This document shows positions 1 through 7,654 of a stretch of 8,750 bases of DNA, one piece after another. The stretch comes from Bacillota bacterium (lineage in GTDB: Bacteria; Bacillota; Sulfobacillia; Sulfobacillales; Sulfobacillaceae). The first letter of the stretch is position 1. Each line of letters begins with the position of its first letter. Location of the stretch: contig JAMDDZ010000119.1 of NCBI GenBank assembly GCA_023488565.1, positions 15,417-24,166 on the forward strand, written 5' to 3'. The position numbers and the translations under genes are program-made. Below the pieces are notes generated by a model. It saw only the letters and a program-made list of their open reading frames with translations. It was not told the origin of the DNA and made no database searches.

Positions 1-1621
1 GCGCCACCGCGTGATCCCGGAAAAATTCCACTTGTTGATGGCGCTGTTCCATCGATTGCTCACCCACGATCGTCGCAATAGCGTCGCTCCCAAGTCGCTC
101 TGCAAGACGACGCACCAGATACCGCAGGGTATCGCGGGCCTCCGTAAAGATTAAGAGTTTTTCTCCCCGGGCCAGTAACCCCGATTCCCCAAACAGCGTG
201 GTTTCCAGTTCCTGATATTTTCGTTCGGTCCCGCGACTTTGCACGTCTGTGGCTAGGGAGATCAAACGATCCAACTGAAATATTTCATCCTGCAGCGCTT
301 CGGTATCAATTTCCGTGATTGCGCCCACGACCTCATCATCGGCAAGGCTTTCCTCATCGACGTCCGCATCGTCCGGGTCTTCCAGGGACGCCCACTGCTC
401 TTGCCACCGACTGCGCTCCTCCAATGTTTGCGTGAGCAAGGTGCCTAAGCGTTCACGGCGTCGCACCAGCGACAAGGTAATCGCCTCGAGCGAGGAACTT
501 AACCGGCGTTGCAGCAACATCATTGCAAAAGCCGTTCCCCCGTTATTCTTTTTCTGCGCTTGATTGAAGTGCTTCTGCACATACTGCGTAACCGCTTCAT
601 ACAACGCAAGCTCCTCTGGGGTCAGGTCAAAGGCAACAGTCTTGGTGGTCCGCGGGGGGAAAATGGGCGTCCCATCAAAATTCACCATGGATTCCTTGAG
701 GCGACGAATGATATACGGGTTGGCCCGTTCGCGCATCACTTGCTCGGGATCCACTTCTTGAAAGACATCCGGATCGATAAGTCGCATTAGATGGCGAAAA
801 TTTTCCGGATCGCCTTTATGCGGGGTGGCAGTTAATAAAAGACATTGAGGAACATCGGGCAAAAGCGCCTCGCCCAAGCGGTAGATTTGGGTGCGTGCGA
901 CCTTTTGAACCTTCTTCCCCTGTGTATAGGCCGCCATTTTGTGCGCCTCATCGACGATCACTAAATCCCAGTCGACCGCCGTAGCCAAGGCCTTCACTTC
1001 CGGGCGGGCGCCCCAATAGACCGATGCCAAACACCGGGAGGTCTCGGTAAAGGGGTTGCCATGGCCATCCCATGTATTGCGATTAATTATCCGAAAGGAC
1101 TCCCCGAATTTCTCCTGTAATTCGTTTTGCCACTGGGTCAACACCAGTGGCGGCACCAAGATGAGAACACGATCAGCCAGTCCACGGACACGCAATTCCC
1201 GAATCAGCATCCCCGCCATGATGGTTTTTCCGGCGCCCGGATCGTCGGCGAGGAGAAACCGCACCAAGGGGGTCTGCAACATCCGTCCGTACACCGCTTC
1301 GACCTGATGGGGTAGTGGGAGAACCTGACGATTCCCCCGTGATCGCGCCGCCGAGAATCGGCGGTCCGCGGCTAGAATCATCCCTTGAATGGCTTGCACC
1401 ATCCGCTCGGCCTGAGGTGGCTCGCCATCCGTCCCCAATCCCCCCTGCAATCGATGCACAGCAGTGAGTTGGTAGGTGTCAAGGACGGATTCAAAATAGG
1501 TACGCGATGTGCGCCCGAGCGCCTCCACAATGTAGTACGTCTCATCCATCGCCTCGCAGCGTTTAATTTCTACGGGCTCGGGCCAAAAGCTCCCCTCCAC
1601 CCACTCACCTACGGTTAACAT
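1..1621 (-). CDS. brxHII: SNF2-family (COG0553-class) DNA helicase of the BREX locus, N-terminal 540 codons, BrxHII/DrmD-like, truncated by window edge
   Basis: The reading frame is open from the ATG at 1621 to the left edge with no stop, so only the C-terminal part is missing. An N-terminal domain (about residues 1-100, starting MLTVGEWVEGSFWPEP) precedes a superfamily 2 ATPase core. Visible motifs are Walker A (DDPGAGKT, Lys about residue 132), Walker B DEAH (about 224-227), and motif III TATPHKG (about 264-270). The second RecA lobe begins near residue 485 (KLLIFTEARDT); motifs V and VI fall outside. An acidic stretch rich in Asp/Glu (about 413-432) sits between the lobes. Proteins of this build are ATP-driven duplex DNA translocases; BREX BrxHII and DISARM DrmD belong to this class. 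It lies 12 bases after pglZ, where type 1 BREX has brxL, so a role in phage exclusion is inferred. An ATG at 1626 is out of frame and stops after three codons; the ATG at 1621 has an ideally spaced AAAGGAG. The helicase class is secure; BrxHII versus DrmD-like naming is not. Confidence 0.5.
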   Translation of the reverse strand, partial: MLTVGEWVEGSFWPEPVEIKRCEAMDETYYIVEALGRTSRTYFESVLDTYQLTAVHRLQGGLGTDGEPPQAERMVQAIQGMILAADRRFSAARSRGNRQVLPLPHQVEAVYGRMLQTPLVRFLLADDPGAGKTIMAGMLIRELRVRGLADRVLILVPPLVLTQWQNELQEKFGESFRIINRNTWDGHGNPFTETSRCLASVYWGARPEVKALATAVDWDLVIVDEAHKMAAYTQGKKVQKVARTQIYRLGEALLPDVPQCLLLTATPHKGDPENFRHLMRLIDPDVFQEVDPEQVMRERANPYIIRRLKESMVNFDGTPIFPPRTTKTVAFDLTPEELALYEAVTQYVQKHFNQAQKKNNGGTAFAMMLLQRRLSSSLEAITLSLVRRRERLGTLLTQTLEERSRWQEQWASLEDPDDADVDEESLADDEVVGAITEIDTEALQDEIFQLDRLISLATDVQSRGTERKYQELETTLFGESGLLARGEKLLIFTEARDTLRYLVRRLAERLGSDAIATIVGEQSMEQRHQQVEFFRDHAVA

Positions 1622-1628
1622 TGCATCT

Positions 1629-1635
1629 CTCCTTT
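1629..1635 (-). promoter_or_regulatory. Ribosome binding site of the helicase gene
   Basis: On the minus strand the sequence AAAGGAG lies seven bases before the ATG at 1621 and overlaps the TAA stop of pglZ (1636-1634). It decides the start: the nearer ATG at 1626 is too close and out of frame. The overlap means ribosomes ending on pglZ can re-initiate on the helicase gene. Confidence 0.5.
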
Positions 1636-4126
1636 ACGACTCCGCAAATATCCGCAATTCCACAGGAACCGTCAAATACAGAGATGCGGTCCCTTCGGTC
1701 ACGTCAACGAGACGGAGTTCTCCCTGACCGCCCGGAGGGTAGGCTGCTTCATGAATGGTCAGCATCACGTCGTAATAGCGGTCTAAAACATCACCCGTTG
1801 CGTCACACACCATGGTGGGGGCATTCGAGATGCGTTGGCCCTGCCAATAAAGAGCCAACTGAATATTTCTCGGCGGTCTTTGGGGCGAGACGCGTTGTTT
1901 TTGAAAGAGCTTGACCCGAAATGCATAGGTCGTCACAGTGCGTTCTTCCGTCACGACTTCCACATCCACCGGTCCACTGCCCATGGCGTCGCGGGCACGT
2001 ATAGGTCGATACTCGATCACGGGCACGACCGCCTCTTGCGGCATGGGACCTCCATGCACGAACCGTGTCCCGCCGCCGGCCCCTCCAAAGCGGCTGAGCC
2101 CTTGAGGGATGACCGCTTCCCATCCCGTTAAGCCCAGATAGGACAAGTCCCAAGGTTCGGTGCCTGGCGGCGCAGTTAAGTCCCGTCCCAGCTTGAATCG
2201 ATGGTTCCCATCCACCACCGTTCCGCTCACTGGCTCAACCTTGTTCCACGCGGCCACCTCTTGGGCTTGGTAGAGAAACCCGTGATCGGCCGTGATCACG
2301 ATCCGGGCTGCCTGATACGATCGCGCTAACTTCTCCACGGCCCCCTCGAGCTGCTGCAAGGCCAACTCCACTCCCTCAAAGGTGCGTCCCTCCGTCGTTG
2401 CTTTATCGCCCATGGCATCAATGACATTATGGTAAAGATAGATCACCCTAAGACCTCGCACCCGGTCTAACCCGTCTTTCACAGGCATGGTCATGAGGTC
2501 GTCTAGATTCATGGCATCAAAGGCGGGATGATGGGCTTTTAAGATCGCCGCCCGATTATCCAAGCCTTGCGTGCTCCGCTGGTCCCGCAACACTACGCCC
2601 TGCTCGGTCATACCAAGTGTACGTCCCGGCAAAAGACTCGCCATGCCTAATTGCGTATAGGTTGGCAAGACGGCCTGCATGGGCGTGATTTTCACGGTCT
2701 TGGCGGCTGTACGCCGCGTTAGTCGCTCTTGCAATTCCACTGCCGCTTCATACCGGAGAGCGTCGGAAATCACCACGAAAATGCGCTCCGAGGTCTTCGC
2801 GACCGCGCGGGCCAAGAAATGTTCGTAAAATTCCGTCTGCCTTACGACATCCTCCGAAAACCACCCAGGAGTCCATGTGGACTCTGCCCACTGAGCTAAC
2901 TCCGGGAGGAAATGGTGCGTATACCAGTTGTCTAACCGAACCCACGCGAGTTCCAGCCACTCCGGGTTTTGTAGGGACTGGACGGCTGCTGCAAGCTTTC
3001 GATACGCCGCATCGACCCGGTAGAGAGAGTCCGCATAGAGACGGACCATGGAGGATATCCCCATCGACCTCTGCTCGGGCCACCTCCGCCTAATCGCTTC
3101 CAATTGCCAGCTCGCCTCCACCGCTTGATAGGCTGACTCCCAGTCGCCAAACCAGGGTCGCGTGTGTCGGCTCTGGAGTGCCGCGAGCCACTCCTCGGGC
3201 TGATCCACTTCGTGCACCAAGGCGTCGACCGAGCGGTGCAGTATCATCTCATCGATCCACGGACCGGTGTCGCAGGCGGCCATATCCACCTCACGTAAAG
3301 CCTCGAACAAATCCCGATCATGAGCCCAATCGACCAACCATGGACGCATGGCGTCCCGCAAGTCCGGTCGGCTCAGCCAATCATCCATGAGCATCCGACA
3401 CGCATGCGGCTTCGCAACCCGCAGGTCGGGCATTTTGTTATTAAACCCCGGAATCTGCACCTGTAAGTGATTCACCACCAATACGTCGCGGAGTGTTGAC
3501 AGTTGATCGACCCGCTCAGGAATGCCCCAATGGTCCTGCATCCAGCGCCAAAAGGCATCGGCCCCAAAATATTTACGCACCGCGTCCCACCATGCCCCCG
3601 TGTCTTTCCACAACAAGGCCCCTAACACGGTCGAGGTGTTTAGCACAGCTTGGTTGGTTATCACGGCCAGCATCGCCAACTGCAGGTCTTGCACCGTAGA
3701 GTGTTCCGGCAAAAGCCGCTCGAGGCGATGAATCCGATCCTGGCTGCGAAAGAAGCGAGCATGGCGCTCGAGTGCCGAGCGTGGGATGTTCTGAAGGCCA
3801 AGCCGGGTTCTCACGAGTCCCATCGCATCCGCTTCAAACACCTGACCATACAGTTCCATATCCCACAGCCAGTTATCTTCTGGCGCAGGATGTTCAAAGG
3901 GTGCGTAGACCAGATAGGAACTGTCGGTGTCGACCACCTCCAGCTGATATTTGGTCTCCAGCACGTTATTCGGGCTGAGTTCCCACAGTTTGACGTTCAC
4001 GGTCTGCAACGCGTCTCGCAGCACCTCCCGATCGCGGTCTCCCTCCGGCTCATACCAAAACACCACCCGGCGCCATTGCGAGTCCTGCGACAATTGGTTG
4101 ATCAACAAGGTGAGCTCATCCATCAC
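1634..4126 (-). CDS. pglZ: PglZ/BrxZ, alkaline-phosphatase-superfamily core protein of BREX
   Basis: Complete gene, about 830 aa, within the usual PglZ size range. The N-terminus carries the family-like signature RRVVFWYEPEGDRD (about residues 19-32). The PglZ domain is in the second half: a metal-site motif VISDALRYE with Asp near residue 455, a second metal motif ITADHGF with Asp-His at about 614-615, and a His in FVHGGPMPQE at about 691 after a glycine-rich loop. These are the conserved metal-ligand positions expected of the alkaline phosphatase fold, so the active site looks intact. No signal peptide or membrane segment is evident, so it should be cytoplasmic. In BREX, PglZ is required for both DNA modification and phage exclusion; its exact chemistry is not settled, although a metal-dependent nuclease activity has been reported for some members. 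Two starts are adjacent, GTG at 4126 and ATG at 4123; the ATG has better spacing to GAGGG. The gene follows pglX by 6 to 9 bases. Confidence 0.5.
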   Translation of the reverse strand: MMDELTLLINQLSQDSQWRRVVFWYEPEGDRDREVLRDALQTVNVKLWELSPNNVLETKYQLEVVDTDSSYLVYAPFEHPAPEDNWLWDMELYGQVFEADAMGLVRTRLGLQNIPRSALERHARFFRSQDRIHRLERLLPEHSTVQDLQLAMLAVITNQAVLNTSTVLGALLWKDTGAWWDAVRKYFGADAFWRWMQDHWGIPERVDQLSTLRDVLVVNHLQVQIPGFNNKMPDLRVAKPHACRMLMDDWLSRPDLRDAMRPWLVDWAHDRDLFEALREVDMAACDTGPWIDEMILHRSVDALVHEVDQPEEWLAALQSRHTRPWFGDWESAYQAVEASWQLEAIRRRWPEQRSMGISSMVRLYADSLYRVDAAYRKLAAAVQSLQNPEWLELAWVRLDNWYTHHFLPELAQWAESTWTPGWFSEDVVRQTEFYEHFLARAVAKTSERIFVVISDALRYEAAVELQERLTRRTAAKTVKITPMQAVLPTYTQLGMASLLPGRTLGMTEQGVVLRDQRSTQGLDNRAAILKAHHPAFDAMNLDDLMTMPVKDGLDRVRGLRVIYLYHNVIDAMGDKATTEGRTFEGVELALQQLEGAVEKLARSYQAARIVITADHGFLYQAQEVAAWNKVEPVSGTVVDGNHRFKLGRDLTAPPGTEPWDLSYLGLTGWEAVIPQGLSRFGGAGGGTRFVHGGPMPQEAVVPVIEYRPIRARDAMGSGPVDVEVVTEERTVTTYAFRVKLFQKQRVSPQRPPRNIQLALYWQGQRISNAPTMVCDATGDVLDRYYDVMLTIHEAAYPPGGQGELRLVDVTEGTASLYLTVPVELRIFAES

Positions 4127-4129
4127 AGT

Positions 4130-4134
4130 CCCTC
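4130..4134 (-). promoter_or_regulatory. Ribosome binding site of pglZ
   Basis: Minus-strand GAGGG overlaps the TGA stop of pglX (4135-4133). It lies six bases before the ATG at 4123 but only three before the GTG at 4126, which favours the ATG as the true start. It is weaker than the sites before pglX and the helicase gene, suggesting that coupling to pglX translation matters here. Confidence 0.5.
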
Positions 4135-7100
4135 ACTTTACCGGAGCCAAGGCCGGTTGCAACCTGGCATAATTGACCTTGACCCCATCATCCAGGTCGA
4201 GTGCAATCCGTTGATTCGCTAAGTCGGCCAGCACCTGGTCGTAGCGCACACACTCCTCTTGCCGGGCTCGCAGCTCCTCCAGACGCGACTCCAAAATCTG
4301 CCGCTCTGCACGGCTGAGCGTGGTCGCCGCCAATCGTCCTTCTAACCCGCGCATCTCTTCAGCCACGCGCCGCTGCAGGGGTTGCAAATGTTCCAGACGC
4401 ACGCGAGCGATGGCGTCAGGATGATAGCGATGAAGATAAAGCAGTGCGCGAAATCCTTTTTTTGGACCGGAATCAAAGAGCCAGTAAATCGGACGTTTAC
4501 TATACACCTTACAATGGTCCTTAAAAAACTCCTGCATGAAATAGCGGCGGAGCCTTGTCACCGCATCGTCCTCCACTCGCCGGTCCACGTGTTCGGCCAG
4601 CCACTGCATGTTCTCCGCCACCGATGAGGCCCCATAAAGTGCCGTCAGAAATTCTTCCAGACGACTTATCACATCGGACTCGAAATAGCGATCGTCGGTG
4701 AAAAGCACGATTCCATCCGTAACCGGTTGAAAGGTCTGATACCGGGTCGGATCCCAATCCCCTCCAGCAAACGCCAGCCCAGCCGTATCAAGGCTATAGC
4801 GCCCCATGAGGCAGCCAATGAAATAGGACAGGAAGGACTTCGCATCCCACGCCTCGTCCGCTCGACGCAACGTGATATCATCATCCGGCACATCGGGCGT
4901 CAACTCATCTTGCAATCCATAGAGATTAATAAACATCCGGTTTAATTCGCGTTCGTTGGCCTGCATCTGGCGAAATCGCTGCTCCGCATGATCATGCCAT
5001 GCCGCGTATGCCTCGGCCATCGTGGAAACCCCTAACCCATATTTGACGAGAGGGTGCTGGGTAAAATTCCACGAGGTCTCAAAATCGTCCCAGTCTTCCT
5101 GGGAAATGCGGATGTTCTGTTCTGCTAACTGGTCCACTTCGGGCTTTATTGAATCACTCATAATGAGGGGCAGCGAAGCAATGTTGCCGACTTGAAAATG
5201 AAGTGTCGGATTAATAATCTTTAAGAACGATACAGAAAGGCGGCTTGCCATAAAGCCTAAAATATAGTGATAGTCCTCTGGAAATATAGACGACCCACTG
5301 ACGTCAAACAAAAATCCAGCTGGCGTATACCGCACGCCAAATTTACTAGAACTAATATCCGTCCATGTGATGCCTGGGAGGAAATAGAACTGCTCGTTTG
5401 AAATTTTCCATCCTAGGTTATCGCCAATTTCTGGATAGGCGGCCCTGGTGTTGTCCTTTATCGCTCTTCCGTCATCCATCCAATTAACCACATAGTCTTG
5501 ATTACCATACCATTTGCGGAACTCGCCACCTTTGTTATAAGGGAACCACTTATGTCCGCTCGAGATAGCCTCTTGCGAGCTCTTCATGTTCGTACCGAAC
5601 TGATGATAGCCAATTTCATGCCAATATCGGAGGAACCGATCGTTATCCCCAGTTCTCATTCCAATCCGGGGTTTCGCTATTATCTCTAACGGTGTACCCG
5701 TCTTGAAAATGTTCCGAACCGCGTCGGATGCCCAATAGGCGATAGGAGACCCGGGGATAGCCTGAAATTGCTCTTGGTTTACCCGAAACTTATCAGCATG
5801 GGCTTCAACGAGGCGACTCTCTTTATCGTCACTTGAAAGATACTCGGTCAGCCGAACGTATGTCGTTGCATAATCCTTAATGGGCGCTATACGTAGAACG
5901 AAGGTGGTAGTCTGCACAACCCAACCTTGCAATTCCTCGAAAGCACGCGGTCCCAAATGAAGCATATTGACTATAGTCGTAGTCTCCAGTACATGCTGTC
6001 GCAGTGCTTCAAAAGTACTCAAGAACATCCACGATTGTTGATTGATCGTTGCCGTAAAGGAGCCTAATTTCGTCATGTCTATACATCGTAATAAGAACGC
6101 GGCAAACAAATCAGCCTTACCCATTGAATATTGGTCCTTAAGATAACGTGCCATATCGGTGTTCATTCCCCGCGCACCCATGTAAGGGGGATTTGTGACG
6201 ACGACATCATACGATTGGTTCAGCAATTTGGTCTGCACGGTCAGGTGCTCCAACAATGCTAATTCATCCTGACGCCCGGGATCGAATAGAGAGCCGATTC
6301 CATGGGTCGCTATTTCCCCCAGTGCGCTGCGAATCGCCTCGTAGTCGATGGCTGGTGGGCGAATGAGGGATCCAAGGTTTTGTGCATCCACGAAGGAATC
6401 AAGCCACGCCTTAATCTGTTTGTGATGGAGCGAGGTATGAGCGGCCAACAATTGTGCCAAAGCTTCACGGTCCGTCGTTCGCGTATCCTTAATGGATAGA
6501 ACCCGTGGCACCGGAGGTTTTGCCAAGATACGTGTGGAATAGGCGGATGCTTTCATTAAGAGCGCAAATCCCGCCAATTGTGCAGCACGCGGATCAATCT
6601 CCAGTCCATAGAGATTGTTCTCTAAAATCAACCGAGGAATCTCTCGACTCGGATAGCCCGCGTTCTCATAGATCTCGTAGAGCACATCGAAAGCATATAC
6701 CAAAATATGCCCAGAACCACAGGCAGGGTCCATAATCGTTATCTCTTCGGGCTGAAGATTTACCCTCGCCAAAGAGGCCATCTGCTCGTAAACCGCTGGA
6801 GGTTGCTCAGAATCATAAAGGAAATAGCGCCAACGACTTTTTGGGGCATAATCCGGGTGAGACTCCTTCCAGAGGCGCCCTACCGAATTTTCCACCATGT
6901 AACGAACGATCCATTCCGGGGTGAAGAGTTGGGTCGCCGCGGCAATGTTTTCGGAGCCAATTTTCTTTCCCGCTTTGAGGTCCTTGAAGACGGCGTCCTT
7001 TTGGTCTGCAATGTAATACTGATAGAGCCAGCCTATTACTTCAACTTCCTGGAAATCCTGTTCTGCGACGTTATGCACCAACTGGGTGATGACGGAATCC

Positions 7101-7651
7101 GTATGGAGTAGGTGGTTCGGCAACAACAACTCCGTATAATCATTCAACTTCTCAAACAAAAACGGCATGGTCGCATGCAATTGATTACATTGCTCGATGA
7201 GCAGTTGCCGGAAGGCCCTATCTCGCTGTCCCGTGCGCATTGCCTCATCCAGCATCGGTACGTCGATTGGCCATAACAGATCTGCATAGTGCAAGAGAAT
7301 ATCCGGATCGACTTGGCCTGGGGTACGACTGGAGAGCACGCGAATATGGGTAGGCAAATAATCATGGACTTCCATATAGCGAATAGCCACGAACCGATTA
7401 AACCACGTGTATGCCACTTCTTCCACGAGGGCCGTGAACCCACGTTGATGCCAAGCCTTATTAAGAGACTCCACCGCGTTACGCCACGCCATCGGATACT
7501 GTGTCTGTCCAATCGTCAAATAATCCCCGTGGGTCGCATAGCTAATCGGATGATCGGACGTCATCCCCAATCGCTCAGCTTCCACAGCTACTTGCTCCAT
7601 CAACTGTCTTCGGGCTGTGGTGGCAAACGTTTTGAGTGCCGATTTGTTCAT
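4133..7651 (-). CDS. pglX: PglX/BrxX, adenine-specific DNA methyltransferase of BREX
   Basis: Complete gene of 1172 aa, close to the roughly 1200 aa of type 1 BREX PglX. It transfers a methyl group from S-adenosylmethionine to adenine N6 in a short asymmetric motif, marking host DNA as self. Residues 1-240 form the PglX N-terminal region (AYTWFNRFVAIRYMEVH is typical). A TPEWIVRYMVENS segment (from about 244) precedes the SAM-binding motif I DPACGSGH (about 308-315). The catalytic motif IV is NPPYMG (about 487-492), the class expected for N6-adenine methylation. Roughly residues 550-850 should hold target recognition. The C-terminal part includes KRPIYWLFDS and a charged, probably coiled-coil stretch (about 1085-1145), ending near DDGVKVNY, all family-like. 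The start is well set: GGAGG ends eight bases upstream. It begins three bases after the brxC-like stop. The middle of the gene is visibly poorer in G+C than its 3' part. No frameshift is seen. Confidence 0.5.
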   Translation of the reverse strand: MNKSALKTFATTARRQLMEQVAVEAERLGMTSDHPISYATHGDYLTIGQTQYPMAWRNAVESLNKAWHQRGFTALVEEVAYTWFNRFVAIRYMEVHDYLPTHIRVLSSRTPGQVDPDILLHYADLLWPIDVPMLDEAMRTGQRDRAFRQLLIEQCNQLHATMPFLFEKLNDYTELLLPNHLLHTDSVITQLVHNVAEQDFQEVEVIGWLYQYYIADQKDAVFKDLKAGKKIGSENIAAATQLFTPEWIVRYMVENSVGRLWKESHPDYAPKSRWRYFLYDSEQPPAVYEQMASLARVNLQPEEITIMDPACGSGHILVYAFDVLYEIYENAGYPSREIPRLILENNLYGLEIDPRAAQLAGFALLMKASAYSTRILAKPPVPRVLSIKDTRTTDREALAQLLAAHTSLHHKQIKAWLDSFVDAQNLGSLIRPPAIDYEAIRSALGEIATHGIGSLFDPGRQDELALLEHLTVQTKLLNQSYDVVVTNPPYMGARGMNTDMARYLKDQYSMGKADLFAAFLLRCIDMTKLGSFTATINQQSWMFLSTFEALRQHVLETTTIVNMLHLGPRAFEELQGWVVQTTTFVLRIAPIKDYATTYVRLTEYLSSDDKESRLVEAHADKFRVNQEQFQAIPGSPIAYWASDAVRNIFKTGTPLEIIAKPRIGMRTGDNDRFLRYWHEIGYHQFGTNMKSSQEAISSGHKWFPYNKGGEFRKWYGNQDYVVNWMDDGRAIKDNTRAAYPEIGDNLGWKISNEQFYFLPGITWTDISSSKFGVRYTPAGFLFDVSGSSIFPEDYHYILGFMASRLSVSFLKIINPTLHFQVGNIASLPLIMSDSIKPEVDQLAEQNIRISQEDWDDFETSWNFTQHPLVKYGLGVSTMAEAYAAWHDHAEQRFRQMQANERELNRMFINLYGLQDELTPDVPDDDITLRRADEAWDAKSFLSYFIGCLMGRYSLDTAGLAFAGGDWDPTRYQTFQPVTDGIVLFTDDRYFESDVISRLEEFLTALYGASSVAENMQWLAEHVDRRVEDDAVTRLRRYFMQEFFKDHCKVYSKRPIYWLFDSGPKKGFRALLYLHRYHPDAIARVRLEHLQPLQRRVAEEMRGLEGRLAATTLSRAERQILESRLEELRARQEECVRYDQVLADLANQRIALDLDDGVKVNYARLQPALAPVK

Positions 7652-7654
7652 TCT

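Noticed and set aside
654..659. Run of six G (six C in the helicase gene), possible phase-variation tract
   Set aside because: Six bases is short for slippage-driven switching, and the frame is intact; no longer tract was seen in pglX either.
1614..1626. ATG at 1626 as helicase start
   Set aside because: It is out of frame with the helicase and meets TAA after three codons; the ATG at 1621 is five bases further on with correct spacing.
1803..2153. 116-codon minus-strand open frame in another phase
   Set aside because: It overlaps the metal-binding end of pglZ entirely and has a composition typical of an out-of-frame reading.
3650..4222. 190-codon plus-strand open frame
   Set aside because: It lies antisense across the pglZ start and pglX end, has no recognisable domain or ribosome binding site, and both minus-strand genes are clearly coding there.
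6707..7111. 134-codon plus-strand open frame
   Set aside because: It is antisense to the conserved motif I region of pglX and resembles no protein I know; it is a shadow frame.
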